NCBI RefSeq assembly: GCF_000265205.3
Contig: NC_018000.1
Location: forward strand, 3,162,001-3,226,000
Direction: 5' to 3'
Source: Sinorhizobium fredii USDA 257
Lineage (GTDB): Bacteria; Pseudomonadota; Alphaproteobacteria; Rhizobiales; Rhizobiaceae
Length of the DNA stretch: 64,000 bases
Shown here piece after piece: positions 38,742 to 46,965 of this stretch. A program made the position numbers and the translations under genes. The notes below the pieces were generated by a model. The model had not been told where the DNA came from and did no database searches. It saw only the letters and a list, made by a program, of their open reading frames with translations. Numbering within the stretch: the first letter of the stretch is position 1; each line of letters begins with the position of its first letter.

Positions 38742-38766
38742 GGAACATTCGAGAGCGAGCGGGATT
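38742..38766 (+). promoter_or_regulatory. Weak EcfG-type promoter candidate
   Basis: GGAAC, 16 bases, GATT, 53 bp before the small Pro-rich gene at 38820. Same -10 variant as at 31476-31500. Confidence 0.3.
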
Positions 38767-38819
38767 GTCGGAAGGAATGCATGGGATCATCCCATGTTTT
38801 CCGAGGAATGGAGGCAGGA

Positions 38820-38987
38820 ATGCAAAATCCGCGTGAGCCGGACCCGACCCCGCCACAACCGCCGCCCTGGGAGCCGGAACCGCCCATCGGCGAACCTGAA
38901 CCCGACCGCCTTCCGGACGAGGCGCCAGTACCGAATCCTGACGAGAATCCGCAGCCGCCCCAGTATGGCGGCGGCTCCGCCGAGTGA
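38820..38987 (+). CDS. Small Pro/Glu-rich protein
   Basis: Open frame of 55 residues, nearly half Pro, Glu and Asp (TPPQPPPWEPEPPIGEPEPD), probably disordered. GGAGG is placed 5 bases before the ATG at 38820; earlier in-frame ATG codons at 38781 and 38808 are possible. No family recognised. It lies between glgX and the DUF2934-type gene in the stress region. Confidence 0.55.
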   Translation: MQNPREPDPTPPQPPPWEPEPPIGEPEPDRLPDEAPVPNPDENPQPPQYGGGSAE

Positions 38988-39009
38988 TACTGGAATGGCT
39001 TTAAGCCAT

Positions 39010-39034
39010 GGAACAAATGGGCGGTCGTCCCGTT
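39010..39034 (+). promoter_or_regulatory. EcfG-type promoter of the DUF2934-type gene
   Basis: GGAAC, 16 bases, CGTT, exact; 40 bp before the start at 39075. It may also drive the CBS gene 83 bp further on. Confidence 0.7.
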
Positions 39035-39074
39035 TGAATTTTGCGACAAGGTGTTCAACAGCGAGGTAAGGGAC

Positions 39075-39320
39075 ATGGAAAACGACAGGGAAGAACTGAT
39101 CAAGCGCAGGGCTTACGCGATCTGGGAGCAGGAAGGTCGTCCGGACGGCCAGGACCTGCGCCACTGGGAGCAGGCAGCGCGGGAAATGCAGCGACAGGGT
39201 GCATCGAACCCGCATGGACGCGAGAACCTCGAAAGCGAGGGAACGACCAATGCCGTGTCGACCCCGAAGCCGCCTGCGCCGCGCGGAAAACCCGCCAGGA
39301 ACGGAGCGCGAGCGCACTGA
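39075..39320 (+). CDS. DUF2934-like small protein
   Basis: Protein of 81 residues. The N-terminal half (IKRRAYAIWEQEGRPDGQDL, then HWEQAAREM) matches the short DUF2934 motif found in many rhizobial stress proteins; the C-terminal half is disordered and basic (PKPPAPRGKPARNG). Function unknown. The ATG at 39075 follows AGGTAAGGGAC; an upstream in-frame start at 39051 lies between promoter and ribosome site. Confidence 0.8.
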   Translation: MENDREELIKRRAYAIWEQEGRPDGQDLRHWEQAAREMQRQGASNPHGRENLESEGTTNAVSTPKPPAPRGKPARNGARAH

Positions 39321-39403
39321 GACGTGGCTTCCCGCCGATCTGCTCCGGCCTAGCGGACGACTTGGCTGGAGCAGGCATCGCCTTCCAAGAAAGGAGTAGG
39401 ACA

Positions 39404-39841
39404 ATGCATGTATCGGAGATCATGACCAGAGACGTTCATATGGTTACCCCCAATGACACGATAAGAGAGGTGGCGCGGCAGATGGCCGACAACGACATCG
39501 GCTTCATGCCGGTCGAGGACCATGACCGCCTGGTCGGTATGGTTACCGATCGGGACATCGTCGTGCGGGGCGTGGCGGACGGGCTCGATCCGCAGGCGAA
39601 AGTGCGCGACGTGATGACAACCGACGTCAAATACTGCTTCGAGGACGAGGAAGTGGACGACGTGGCGCGGAACATGGGCGACATTCAGGTGCGGCGCCTG
39701 CCCGTGGTCAATCGCGACAAGCGCCTCGTCGGCATCGTGTCGCTGGCTGACGCCGCTCGCGAGCAACCCTCGGCTGCGGGCACGGGCCTGAAGGGCGTGA
39801 CCATGCCCGGTGGCGAGCACAATCAGGCCGAGCGGCACTGA
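39404..39841 (+). CDS. Tandem CBS-domain protein
   Basis: Protein of 145 residues made of two CBS domains (VSEIMTRDVHMVTPNDTIREV, GFMPVEDHDRLVGMVTDRDI, then VRDVMTTDVKYCFEDEEVDD and LPVVNRDKRLVGIVSLAD). Such stand-alone CBS pairs usually bind adenine nucleotides and act as energy or stress sensors for partner proteins. AAGGAG is 8 bases before the ATG at 39404; an open frame extending back to 39041 overlaps the DUF2934 gene and is rejected. Likely in one unit with the genes on both sides. Confidence 0.9.
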   Translation: MHVSEIMTRDVHMVTPNDTIREVARQMADNDIGFMPVEDHDRLVGMVTDRDIVVRGVADGLDPQAKVRDVMTTDVKYCFEDEEVDDVARNMGDIQVRRLPVVNRDKRLVGIVSLADAAREQPSAAGTGLKGVTMPGGEHNQAERH

Positions 39842-39898
39842 CACATCTCTCGCGAGAATCGGATTGGCGCCCTTCGGGGCGCCGACCAGGAGGGCAGC

Positions 39899-40384
39899 AT
39901 GCCGCAGAAACAGGATAACGGAGATCCCGGGAAGCGTGGCCCCGCCGCGCAGCGCCCACATCGGGCATCGCCGTCGCCCGATGTGTCGTGGCCGGCGCGT
40001 CGCGTAGGCCCGCAGCCGCAAACGACGGGAGAGCGCCAACAGGCGACGCCGGAAAGCGCTTCCGGCGAAGACCATATAGCCGATGCTTCGGACGTCGGCA
40101 GCGGCGCACAGGACTTCCGTGCTGAGATGTCGGTTGACCCGCCACAACCGTCCCCACGCGATTACAGCGGCGGCAGTAAACCGATCAGGCCGAAACATCA
40201 CGATAGCCGGAGCGTCGAGGAGGCCCCAACCCAGGAGTATCAGGAAAATAGTGACGACGGCACGGGTGGAGATGCCTGGAACAGGGTCCTCGGCAATACG
40301 ACCAATGCCGGGATGCTTCGCTTGCTCGCTGCGATCGGCCTCTTCATTCTCGTGTCGGGGGCCTTCTTCTGGCTCGTCACTTGA
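39899..40384 (+). CDS. Disordered protein with a C-terminal membrane anchor
   Basis: Protein of 161 residues. The first 125 residues are rich in Pro, Gln, Ser and charged residues and look disordered; the C-terminus is one membrane segment (MLRLLAAIGLFILVSGAFFWLVT). AGGAGGG is well placed before the ATG. No family recognised. It lies between the CBS and DUF6766 genes (40-bp gap to the latter), so it may be a membrane-linked stress protein. Confidence 0.65.
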   Translation: MPQKQDNGDPGKRGPAAQRPHRASPSPDVSWPARRVGPQPQTTGERQQATPESASGEDHIADASDVGSGAQDFRAEMSVDPPQPSPRDYSGGSKPIRPKHHDSRSVEEAPTQEYQENSDDGTGGDAWNRVLGNTTNAGMLRLLAAIGLFILVSGAFFWLVT

Positions 40385-40424
40385 GGGTTGGGGGGACACG
40401 AACCGGAACGGGCGGAGAAAATGA

Positions 40425-41087
40425 ATGTCGTTCTTGCGTGACAATGGACTGAGCATAACGCTGACCATCTTCACCGCTGCAACCATCGCAGGCATGATCT
40501 TCGCCGGCACGAATGCCTTCAATCAAGAGGCGATCATGCATGGCGAGCCGACTGTAACCGTCGCCAATTATCTCGCCACCGGACATTTCCTGTCCGCGCT
40601 CTTCGAAAACTGGGAAAGCGAGTTTCTGCAGATGGCGGCGTATGTCTGCCTCACGGCCTTTCTCTACCAGCGCGGCTCGGCCGAATCCAAGGACCCAGAC
40701 GCTCCCTCGACGGACGTGGACGAGGATCCTCGCAAGAAGAAGAACGATCTAAAGGCCCCCTGGGCGGTTCGGCAAGGGCAACTGGTTAGGACGCTTTATT
40801 CCTACTCGTTGGGCATTGTCCTTGCAGGGCTGTTCGTCCTGAGCTTTGTTTTCCACCTGCGCGCCAGCGCCGCGGCCGGAAACATCGAGGCGATGCGCCA
40901 CGGCGCGCCGCCTGTCGACCTCTGGACGCGACTGGCGGATGCCGAGTTCTGGTTCGAGTGCTTTCAGAACTGGCAATCGGAGTTCCTCTCCACCTTGCTG
41001 CTGGTCCTGCTCTCCATTTTCCTACGTTTTCGTGGATCGCCGGAGTCCAAACCGGTCGCGGCTCCGCATGCTGCAACCGGAAAGTAG
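40425..41087 (+). CDS. DUF6766 family membrane protein with duplicated halves
   Basis: Membrane protein of 220 residues with about four hydrophobic segments. It contains an internal duplication: NWESEFLQMAAYVCLTAFLY with RGSAESK near residues 62-88 and NWQSEFLSTLLLVLLSIFLR with RGSPESK near 186-211. This arrangement is typical of the DUF6766 family, of unknown function. A charged cytoplasmic loop (DVDEDPRKKKNDLKAPWAVR) separates the halves. It is followed by a strong bidirectional terminator. Confidence 0.8.
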   Translation: MSFLRDNGLSITLTIFTAATIAGMIFAGTNAFNQEAIMHGEPTVTVANYLATGHFLSALFENWESEFLQMAAYVCLTAFLYQRGSAESKDPDAPSTDVDEDPRKKKNDLKAPWAVRQGQLVRTLYSYSLGIVLAGLFVLSFVFHLRASAAAGNIEAMRHGAPPVDLWTRLADAEFWFECFQNWQSEFLSTLLLVLLSIFLRFRGSPESKPVAAPHAATGK

Positions 41088-41110
41088 GCGGCCGCCAGCC
41101 CGATTCGCTT

Positions 41111-41140
41111 CGGCGTTCCGACACTGATGTCGGAACGCCG
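41111..41140. terminator. Strong bidirectional stem-loop
   Basis: Thirteen-base-pair perfect stem (CGGCGTTCCGACA with TGTCGGAACGCCG) and a CTGA loop between convergent genes. No long T-run, but the position fits a terminator for both. Confidence 0.7.
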
Positions 41141-41167
41141 ATATCGTATGCGGTGCAGGTGCGCCGG

Positions 41168-41617
41168 TTACTGCTGTGCGGGGGCCTGCTGCGCCGGCGC
41201 GCTGCTCTGAAGTTTTTCCTCGACCTTCTTGGCCAGAGCCGGATCGTTCTGTGCGGCCGTCAGAATCGTGGTGTATTCCTCGACCGATATGTTCGGGGAA
41301 GCCTCTACGGCCTTGACCATCTGCTGGCTGGCTTCGCTCTGCAGCTTTTCCTTTGCAGCTGCATCCTGCGTCGCCCCGATCTTTGCGGAGTATTCCTGCC
41401 GGACCTTGTCGACTTGGAGATAGGCGACTGCGAAGGCCTCGATCTTCTGTTCGCTGATGGGGCCGCCCTTGGCGCCCGTCTGTGCCGGGGCCTGTGGGGC
41501 CGGCTGTGTTGCCTCTGCCTGGGCGAGTTCCAGCGCCGATGCCGGGCTGATGACCATCAGGCTGAAGACTGCAGCGGTCAGCGATGCAACGGGGGTGTAA
41601 CGAGTGATCATATTCAT
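41168..41617 (-). CDS. DUF4168 secreted protein
   Basis: Exported protein of 149 residues. Signal peptide VASLTAAVFSLMVISPASAL; then a Gln/Pro/Ala-rich linker, and a DUF4168 region (EQKIEAFAVAYLQVDKVRQEY, then EKLQSEASQQMVKAVEASPN, VEEYTTILTAAQNDPALAKK) that is helical. It ends in an Ala/Gln/Pro tail. The role of DUF4168 is unknown; members are periplasmic. GAAGAGGA precedes the ATG. The gene stands alone. Confidence 0.85.
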   Translation of the reverse strand: MNMITRYTPVASLTAAVFSLMVISPASALELAQAEATQPAPQAPAQTGAKGGPISEQKIEAFAVAYLQVDKVRQEYSAKIGATQDAAAKEKLQSEASQQMVKAVEASPNISVEEYTTILTAAQNDPALAKKVEEKLQSSAPAQQAPAQQ

Positions 41618-41853
41618 TCCTCTTCGACGTGCATGTCGTGATCGGCAGCAATACCGCCTTGCTCAACCGCTCCGTGTTGAATCGCGACGGAGCGGCGATC
41701 GACCATGTCGCCCTCAGAAGTGCTCGGTTAGGCAATGTCGGGGCAATTTGCTGACCATTGCGCGGCAGCTTTGTGGCCGGCGAGCCTTTCAAAGCGTAAA
41801 AATAGATACAGCCAGAGGTGGCGGCAGTCGGCGTCGGTTTCAGGGTCCGGACC

Positions 41854-42663
41854 CTAGTTCACACGCTTGCTGGCTCGGATCGCGTAACGGTGCTGGCTCC
41901 GTCGCGCGAGTCCCTTGAAGAAGTTCCAGTTCTTCGCCTGCGTCCGATGAATCTCGTCCAGATCGGTGTCGACATCAATGTCCATGAAGCCGGTGGCACG
42001 GAGAAGTTCGACGACGGCCTCGGCGCGTGCCCCGTCGGAGAAGTAGACGCGGGAGAGGATGTTTCGATGGGTTTCCATCATCTCGCGTGAGTGCATGAGT
42101 GCATCCGGCTTGAAAATCCCCACGCGCTGTCCCCAGTTGCTGAATTTCGAGAACAGCCGCTCCAGCGCACTCGTACTGACGAAATCGCCATCGACGATCA
42201 GAAGCGTGCCGCCGGGTTTGAGTACGCGCAGCCATTCGGCGAAGGCTGCGGCCGGATCGACCAGCGTCCAGACCAGATGCCTGTTGACGATCACGTCGTA
42301 ATGATCGTCCGGCTCCATTGTGCTTTCCGCATCGCCGATGCGGAAAGTGATGGCCCGCTTGCGGTTTCTTGCCTTCTGTCGCGCCCGTTCAAGCATGGGC
42401 TCGGCCCAGTCCAGCCCGGTGACCCTGAAGCCGAGGTCGTCGAGCAGATGCGAGATGACGCCAGTGCCGCTGGCGAGGTCGAGTGTAGCGCGACCATCGC
42501 CGCGACCGAGATGGCGCAGGAAAAGGCGATGCCAGGCGGCGCGCTCTTCTTCGGAGAAGATCTCGTGTCCCGGTGAGAGATCGAAAGTGGCGGCACGTTC
42601 TGACCAATAGGCCTTGATTTCATCGCGAAGATCGTAGTTCCGGCCCGCCGTCACGTCGCTCAT
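41854..42663 (-). CDS. Class I SAM-dependent methyltransferase
   Basis: Methyltransferase of 269 residues. The SAM-binding motif I is TLDLASGTGVISHLL, with acidic loop TGLDWAEPML, motif II in DVIVNRHLVWTL and motif III in LRVLKPGGTLLIVDGDF. The substrate is not evident; the Methyltransf_11/UbiE-like group covers small molecules and cofactors. It is divergent from the iron ABC operon, 106 bp away, and could share the iron-responsive site, which would suggest a role tied to siderophore or metal metabolism. That is inference. Confidence 0.85.
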   Translation of the reverse strand: MSDVTAGRNYDLRDEIKAYWSERAATFDLSPGHEIFSEEERAAWHRLFLRHLGRGDGRATLDLASGTGVISHLLDDLGFRVTGLDWAEPMLERARQKARNRKRAITFRIGDAESTMEPDDHYDVIVNRHLVWTLVDPAAAFAEWLRVLKPGGTLLIVDGDFVSTSALERLFSKFSNWGQRVGIFKPDALMHSREMMETHRNILSRVYFSDGARAEAVVELLRATGFMDIDVDTDLDEIHRTQAKNWNFFKGLARRSQHRYAIRASKRVN

Positions 42664-42711
42664 TCTTGTCCAGTCCCCTCCCGGTTTGGAAGCGTTCTAA
42701 AAGATATATGT

Positions 42712-42726
42712 TGACTGGTAAAGTCA
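42712..42726. promoter_or_regulatory. RirA-type iron-responsive operator
   Basis: TGACTGGTAAAGTCA: TGA-N9-TCA, with a perfect 5-bp inverted repeat. This is the iron-responsive operator bound by RirA in Rhizobium and Sinorhizobium. It lies 44 bp before the first binding-protein gene, in the gap shared with the methyltransferase. Confidence 0.65.
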
Positions 42727-42769
42727 TGAAATATTAGAAGGCAGCGGTTTTCCAAAGGAGCAGGGATCA

Positions 42770-43903
42770 ATGAAGGTTTTCAACAGGGTGGCCGCCGCGG
42801 CCATGGGCCTGTGCGTCCTATTTTCAAGTGCTGCGCTCGCTGAAACGGTCAAGGTGAAGGACATCACCGGCCGCGAGGTCGAGGTCAGCGTCCCCGTCAA
42901 GCACGTGATCTTGGGCGAAGGACGGCAGATATATTTCGTCGGCGCCCTGGACAAGGACGAGCCCTTCAAGCGCGTCGTCGGCTGGCGCGACGACCTGGCG
43001 AAGGCCGATCCGGAAACCTATGCCGCCTATCTCGCCAAGTATCCGGACATCGCCAAGCTGCCGGCCTTCGGCGGCATGAAGGACGGAACCTTCGATATCG
43101 AGCAGGCGGTCGCGCTGAAACCCGACGTCATGCTGATGAACATCGATGCGAAGACGGCGACGGAAGAGGCCGGCTATATCGAAAAGCTCGAGAAGGTCGG
43201 CATTCCGCTCGTCTATGTCGATTTCCGCGAAAAGCCGATGGAAAACACCGAACCGAGCATGCGCCTGATCGGCAAGCTGTTCGGCGAGGAGGATAAGGCC
43301 GAAGAATTCATCAAGTTCCGCGCCGACAGCATCGCCGAGGTGACCGACGTTCTGGCCAAGGCCAATCCGAAGAAGCCGCTCGTCTTCGTCGAGCGCGCCG
43401 GCGGCTATTCCGACGATTGCTGCATGTCGTTCGGCGATGAGAATTTCGGCAAGATGGTCGAGTTCGCCGGCGGTACCAACATGGCCAAGGACATCATTCC
43501 GGGTACGTTCGGTACGGTAAATCCGGAGCAGATCATCGCATCGAACCCGGACCAGATCATCATCACCGGTGGCAACTGGGAAGGCTACGTGCCGGGCGGC
43601 AACTGGGTCGGCGTCGGCTATGGCGCCGACGAGAAGGAAGCGTTCCGCAAGCTCGAGAACCTCACCAAGCGCCCGGCCTTCACCGATGTGAAGGCGGTGA
43701 AAGAAGGCAATGTCCACGCCATCTGGCACCAATTCTACAACAATCCGTATCAGTTCGTCGCCATCCAGCAGATTGCCAAGTGGCTGCATCCGGACCTCTT
43801 CAAGGATATCGACCCGGAGGCGACGTTCAAGGAGTTGCACGAACGCTTCTTGCCACTGCCTTACAAGAGCGGCTACTTCGTGTCGCTGAATGTCGGCCAG
43901 TAA
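42770..43903 (+). CDS. Iron/siderophore ABC transporter substrate-binding protein 1
   Basis: Periplasmic binding protein of 377 residues (TroA/FepB-like fold). Signal peptide MKVFNRVAAAAMGLCVLFSS with cleavage near ALAE; domain start VKVKDITGREVEVSVPVKHV, and the FepB-type segments ALKPDVMLMN, TFGTVNPEQIIASNPDQIII and HAIWHQFYNNPYQFVAIQQI. It probably delivers ferric siderophore or another iron chelate to the permease. AAGGAGCAGGG precedes the ATG. It is followed by a terminator and then by a paralogous binding-protein gene, so much of its mRNA may be monocistronic. The RirA-type box upstream suggests iron repression. Confidence 0.9.
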   Translation: MKVFNRVAAAAMGLCVLFSSAALAETVKVKDITGREVEVSVPVKHVILGEGRQIYFVGALDKDEPFKRVVGWRDDLAKADPETYAAYLAKYPDIAKLPAFGGMKDGTFDIEQAVALKPDVMLMNIDAKTATEEAGYIEKLEKVGIPLVYVDFREKPMENTEPSMRLIGKLFGEEDKAEEFIKFRADSIAEVTDVLAKANPKKPLVFVERAGGYSDDCCMSFGDENFGKMVEFAGGTNMAKDIIPGTFGTVNPEQIIASNPDQIIITGGNWEGYVPGGNWVGVGYGADEKEAFRKLENLTKRPAFTDVKAVKEGNVHAIWHQFYNNPYQFVAIQQIAKWLHPDLFKDIDPEATFKELHERFLPLPYKSGYFVSLNVGQ

Positions 43904-43910
43904 AAGTCCA

Positions 43911-43942
43911 GATCGGAGGGCGAAAGCCCTCCGATCGTTTTT
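43911..43942 (+). terminator. Rho-independent terminator between the two binding-protein genes
   Basis: Eleven-base-pair stem (GATCGGAGGGC with GCCCTCCGATC), GAAA tetraloop and GTTTTT. A classical terminator inside the operon, which would raise the dose of the first binding protein over the downstream genes. Confidence 0.85.
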
Positions 43943-43956
43943 GACGAGGTTTTGCA

Positions 43957-45093
43957 ATGCGGATCCTGAGCTGTGTTCTCCTGACGCTTGTCGCAGCAGT
44001 GCTGGTGGCGTCGACCTCCGTCGCGGCCGAAATCACCGATGTCACCGGCCGCAAGGTCGAGATCGAGCTTCCGGCCAAGCGGATCCTGCTCGGCGAGGCG
44101 CGCCAGATCCACGTGGCGGCGGCGCTGAAGGGCAAGCATGTCTTCGACACGATCGTCGGCTGGCGCGACGATCTGATCAAGAAGGATCCGGATTCCTATG
44201 ACGGCTATCGCGAGCGCTTCCCGGCGATCGAGAAGCTGCCGCGCTTCGGCTATATCCCGAGCGGCGATTTCAGCCTCGAGGCGGCGATCGCGCTGAAGCC
44301 GGACGTGCTGACGCTGAACCTGGAAGCCCAGCAGGCCATCGAGGAATCGGGCTTCATCGACAGGGCAGCAGCCGCTGGCATCGCCGTCGTCTATCTCGAT
44401 TTCCGCGTCGACCCGGCGAAGAACAGCGAGAGATCCGTCGAGATCCTCGGCCAGATATTCGGCGCCGAAGCGCGGGCCAAGGAATTCATCGAATACAGGC
44501 GCGCCCAGATCGCCGTCGTCACCGAACGGCTCGCCAAAGCCGGCGCGATCGCGCGACCAAAAGTGTTCATCGAGCGCTCTCCCGGCATAACCGGCGAATT
44601 TGCCTGCTGCCGGACCTTCGGGCCGGCGAACTTCGGCGAGATGGTGGAGAAGGCCGGCGGCCACAATGTCGGCTCTGATGTGATCACCGCGACCTTCGGC
44701 GATCTCAATCCCGAGCAGCTGGTCGTTGCGAACCCAGATCATGTGATCGTCACCGGCAGCAACTGGTCGGCCGAGTCCGACGTCAATCAGTTCGTCAGCG
44801 TCGGCCGCGGCGCCGATCCTGACGCCGCGCGCGAGCGGCTGAAGGGGCTGATGCAGAGGCCGGCCTTTGCCGCGCTGGACGCGGTGAAGGCGGGCAGGGT
44901 GCATGCGGTCTGGCATCAGTTCTACGGCGCGCCCTACGAGTTCGTGCCGATCCAGCAGTTCGCCAAATGGTTTCATCCGGCGCTTTTCGCCGATATCGAT
45001 CCGGACCGAACGTTCCGAGAATTCCACGAGAAGTTCCAGCCGATCGCCTATCGGCCCGGCTATTTCGTCTCGCTGTCGGATGGAGGTGAATGA
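43957..45093 (+). CDS. Iron/siderophore ABC transporter substrate-binding protein 2
   Basis: Second periplasmic binding protein of 378 residues, a tandem paralogue of the preceding one along its whole length (same ITDVTGRKVEIELPAKRILL start, TFGDLNPEQLVVANPDHVIV, HAVWHQFYGAPYEFVPIQQF). Signal peptide LLTLVAAVLVASTSVAA. Only 14 bp separate it from the terminator stem, so its own ribosome binding is in the sequence GACGAGG after the T-run. It overlaps the permease start by 4 bases. Two binding proteins sharing one permease suggest two related ligands. Confidence 0.9.
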   Translation: MRILSCVLLTLVAAVLVASTSVAAEITDVTGRKVEIELPAKRILLGEARQIHVAAALKGKHVFDTIVGWRDDLIKKDPDSYDGYRERFPAIEKLPRFGYIPSGDFSLEAAIALKPDVLTLNLEAQQAIEESGFIDRAAAAGIAVVYLDFRVDPAKNSERSVEILGQIFGAEARAKEFIEYRRAQIAVVTERLAKAGAIARPKVFIERSPGITGEFACCRTFGPANFGEMVEKAGGHNVGSDVITATFGDLNPEQLVVANPDHVIVTGSNWSAESDVNQFVSVGRGADPDAARERLKGLMQRPAFAALDAVKAGRVHAVWHQFYGAPYEFVPIQQFAKWFHPALFADIDPDRTFREFHEKFQPIAYRPGYFVSLSDGGE

Positions 45094-46160
45094 TGGTCGC
45101 GATCGCCGATGAAATCGCCGGTGTCGAAGGGCGTGGCCGCTACCGCGCCCTTGTTGCACGCCGGCTGCTGATCCTTTCCGGCCTTATCGCCGCTTTGTTT
45201 CTCTCGGTTGCGGTCGACATGGCGCTCGGACCGGCGAACTATCCACTTGCCGATGTCCTGACGGCGCTGTTCCGGTCCGAAACGGTGAGCGACCAGCTTC
45301 GCGTGGTGATCTGGGACATCCGCATGCCGATCGCGCTGATGGCAGTGACGGTCGGGGCGTCGCTGTCGGTCGCGGGCGCCCAGATGCAGACGATCCTCGC
45401 CAATCCGCTGGCGAGCCCATTCACGCTCGGCATCTCCGCAGCCGCCGGCTTCGGCGCGGCACTCGGCCTCGTCGCCGGCGTCGCGATCTTTCCCGTTGCC
45501 GTTCATTACATGGTACCGCTCAACGCCTTCCTGATGGCGATGCTGGCGGCGCTCTTCATCCATTTCGCCTCGACCATGCGCGGGGTAACCGTCGAGACGA
45601 TCGTGCTTCTCGGCATTGCCCTCGTCTTCACCTTCAATGCGGCGCTGTCGCTGCTCGAATACCTCGCTTCCGAACAGGCGCTCGCCGCTGTCGTCTTCTG
45701 GACCATGGGCAGCCTCACCAAGGCAACCTGGCCGAAGGTCTGGATCACCGCGGCCGTACTGGTTTTTGCCGTGCCGCTTTTTGCCCGCCATGCCTGGGCG
45801 CTGACGGCGCTCAGGCTCGGCGACGACAAGGCAGCGAGCTTCGGCATCAATGTCCGCCGGCTCAGGCTCGAGACGATGCTGACGGTCAGCCTGCTGGCGG
45901 CGATCCCGGTCTCCTTCGTCGGCACGGTCGGCTTCGTCGGCCTCGTCGGCCCGCATATCGCCCGCATGCTGGTCGGCGAAGACCAGCGTTTCTTCCTGCC
46001 GGCCTCGGTGCTCTGCGGCGCGCTCTTGCTTTCGACGACCTCCGTCGTCAGCAAGATGATCATTCCAGGCGCGGTGCTGCCGATCGGCATCATCACGGCG
46101 CTCGTCGGCGTTCCGTTCTTCTTCGTACTGATCTTCACCAACAGGAGGCGGGCATGGTAG
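45090..46160 (+). CDS. FecCD-family iron ABC permease
   Basis: Inner-membrane permease of 356 residues with about nine or ten membrane segments. Family marks: VIWDIRMPIALMAVTVGASL, SVAGAQMQTILANPLASPF, FVGTVGFVGLVGPHIARMLVG and the C-terminal VLPIGIITALVGVPFFFVLI. Only one permease gene is present, so it must form a homodimer. GGAGG lies just before the ATGATG start, which overlaps the upstream stop. It overlaps the ATPase start by 7 bases. Confidence 0.93.
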   Translation: MMVAIADEIAGVEGRGRYRALVARRLLILSGLIAALFLSVAVDMALGPANYPLADVLTALFRSETVSDQLRVVIWDIRMPIALMAVTVGASLSVAGAQMQTILANPLASPFTLGISAAAGFGAALGLVAGVAIFPVAVHYMVPLNAFLMAMLAALFIHFASTMRGVTVETIVLLGIALVFTFNAALSLLEYLASEQALAAVVFWTMGSLTKATWPKVWITAAVLVFAVPLFARHAWALTALRLGDDKAASFGINVRRLRLETMLTVSLLAAIPVSFVGTVGFVGLVGPHIARMLVGEDQRFFLPASVLCGALLLSTTSVVSKMIIPGAVLPIGIITALVGVPFFFVLIFTNRRRAW

Positions 46161-46915
46161 CCATCAGGCTCGACAAGGTCGGCGCCACCTACGCGCGGCG
46201 AACCGTGCTGTCGAACATCAATACGGGTGAGCTCAGAGGCGGGCGCCTGACCGCGGTCATCGGGCCGAATGCGGCCGGCAAATCGACGCTCTTCAAGCGC
46301 ATTGCCGGTCTGGCAGCCGGTCCCGGTCTCGTCCACCTTACCGATACGGAGAAGGGCCGGGAGACGATCTGCTACATGCCGCAGGACACCGGCGCCAATG
46401 CGGTGCTGACGGTCTACGAATCCGTCCTGCTGTCGGCCAAGCAGGGTTCCGGCTGGAAGGTGAAGGACGACGAGCTTGCCGAAATCGACCGGGTGCTTGC
46501 GGCACTGAGGATCGACGACCTGGCATTTCGCGGGCTCGGCGAGCTTTCCGGTGGCCAGCGACAGCTCGTATCGATCGCCCAGGCGTTGGTTCGCCAGCCC
46601 GAGATCCTGCTGATGGACGAACCGACCTCGGCGCTCGATCTGTTTCGCCAGATCGAAGTGCTCGGCTTCATGAAGCGACTGTCCGGTCAATCGGGCATGG
46701 CGGTGCTGATCGCGTTGCACGATCTGAACCACGCGCTACGCTATTGCGACGATACGATCGTCATCAGCGATGGCTCGGTGGCGGCGAGCGGCCCGACCGA
46801 GGCGGTGATCACCGCCGACATGCTCAAATCCGTCTACCGTGTCGAAGCCCGCGTCGAGGCCTGTTCGCTCGGCCGACCCGTCATCATCGTCGACGATTCC
46901 ATTCCTCTCCGGTGA
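46154..46915 (+). CDS. Iron ABC transporter ATPase
   Basis: ATP-binding subunit of 253 residues (FecE/FepC type). Walker A GPNAAGKSTLFK, Q-loop CYMPQDTG, signature ELSGGQRQLVSIAQAL, Walker B EILLMDEPTSALD and switch His in LIALHDLNHALRYCD. It completes the four-gene uptake cassette. A long perfect stem-loop follows the stop at once. Confidence 0.94.
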   Translation: MVAIRLDKVGATYARRTVLSNINTGELRGGRLTAVIGPNAAGKSTLFKRIAGLAAGPGLVHLTDTEKGRETICYMPQDTGANAVLTVYESVLLSAKQGSGWKVKDDELAEIDRVLAALRIDDLAFRGLGELSGGQRQLVSIAQALVRQPEILLMDEPTSALDLFRQIEVLGFMKRLSGQSGMAVLIALHDLNHALRYCDDTIVISDGSVAASGPTEAVITADMLKSVYRVEARVEACSLGRPVIIVDDSIPLR

Positions 46916-46916
46916 A

Positions 46917-46953
46917 CTCCGGTGGTCGCACCGACGCGGTGCGACCACCGGAG
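46917..46953. terminator. Long bidirectional terminator hairpin
   Basis: Sixteen-base-pair perfect stem (CTCCGGTGGTCGCACC with its complement) around GACGC, starting 1 base after the ATPase stop codon and 12 bp from the end of the convergent ABC ATPase gene. Probably terminates both operons. Confidence 0.8.
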
Positions 46954-46965
46954 CATAGCACCGCC

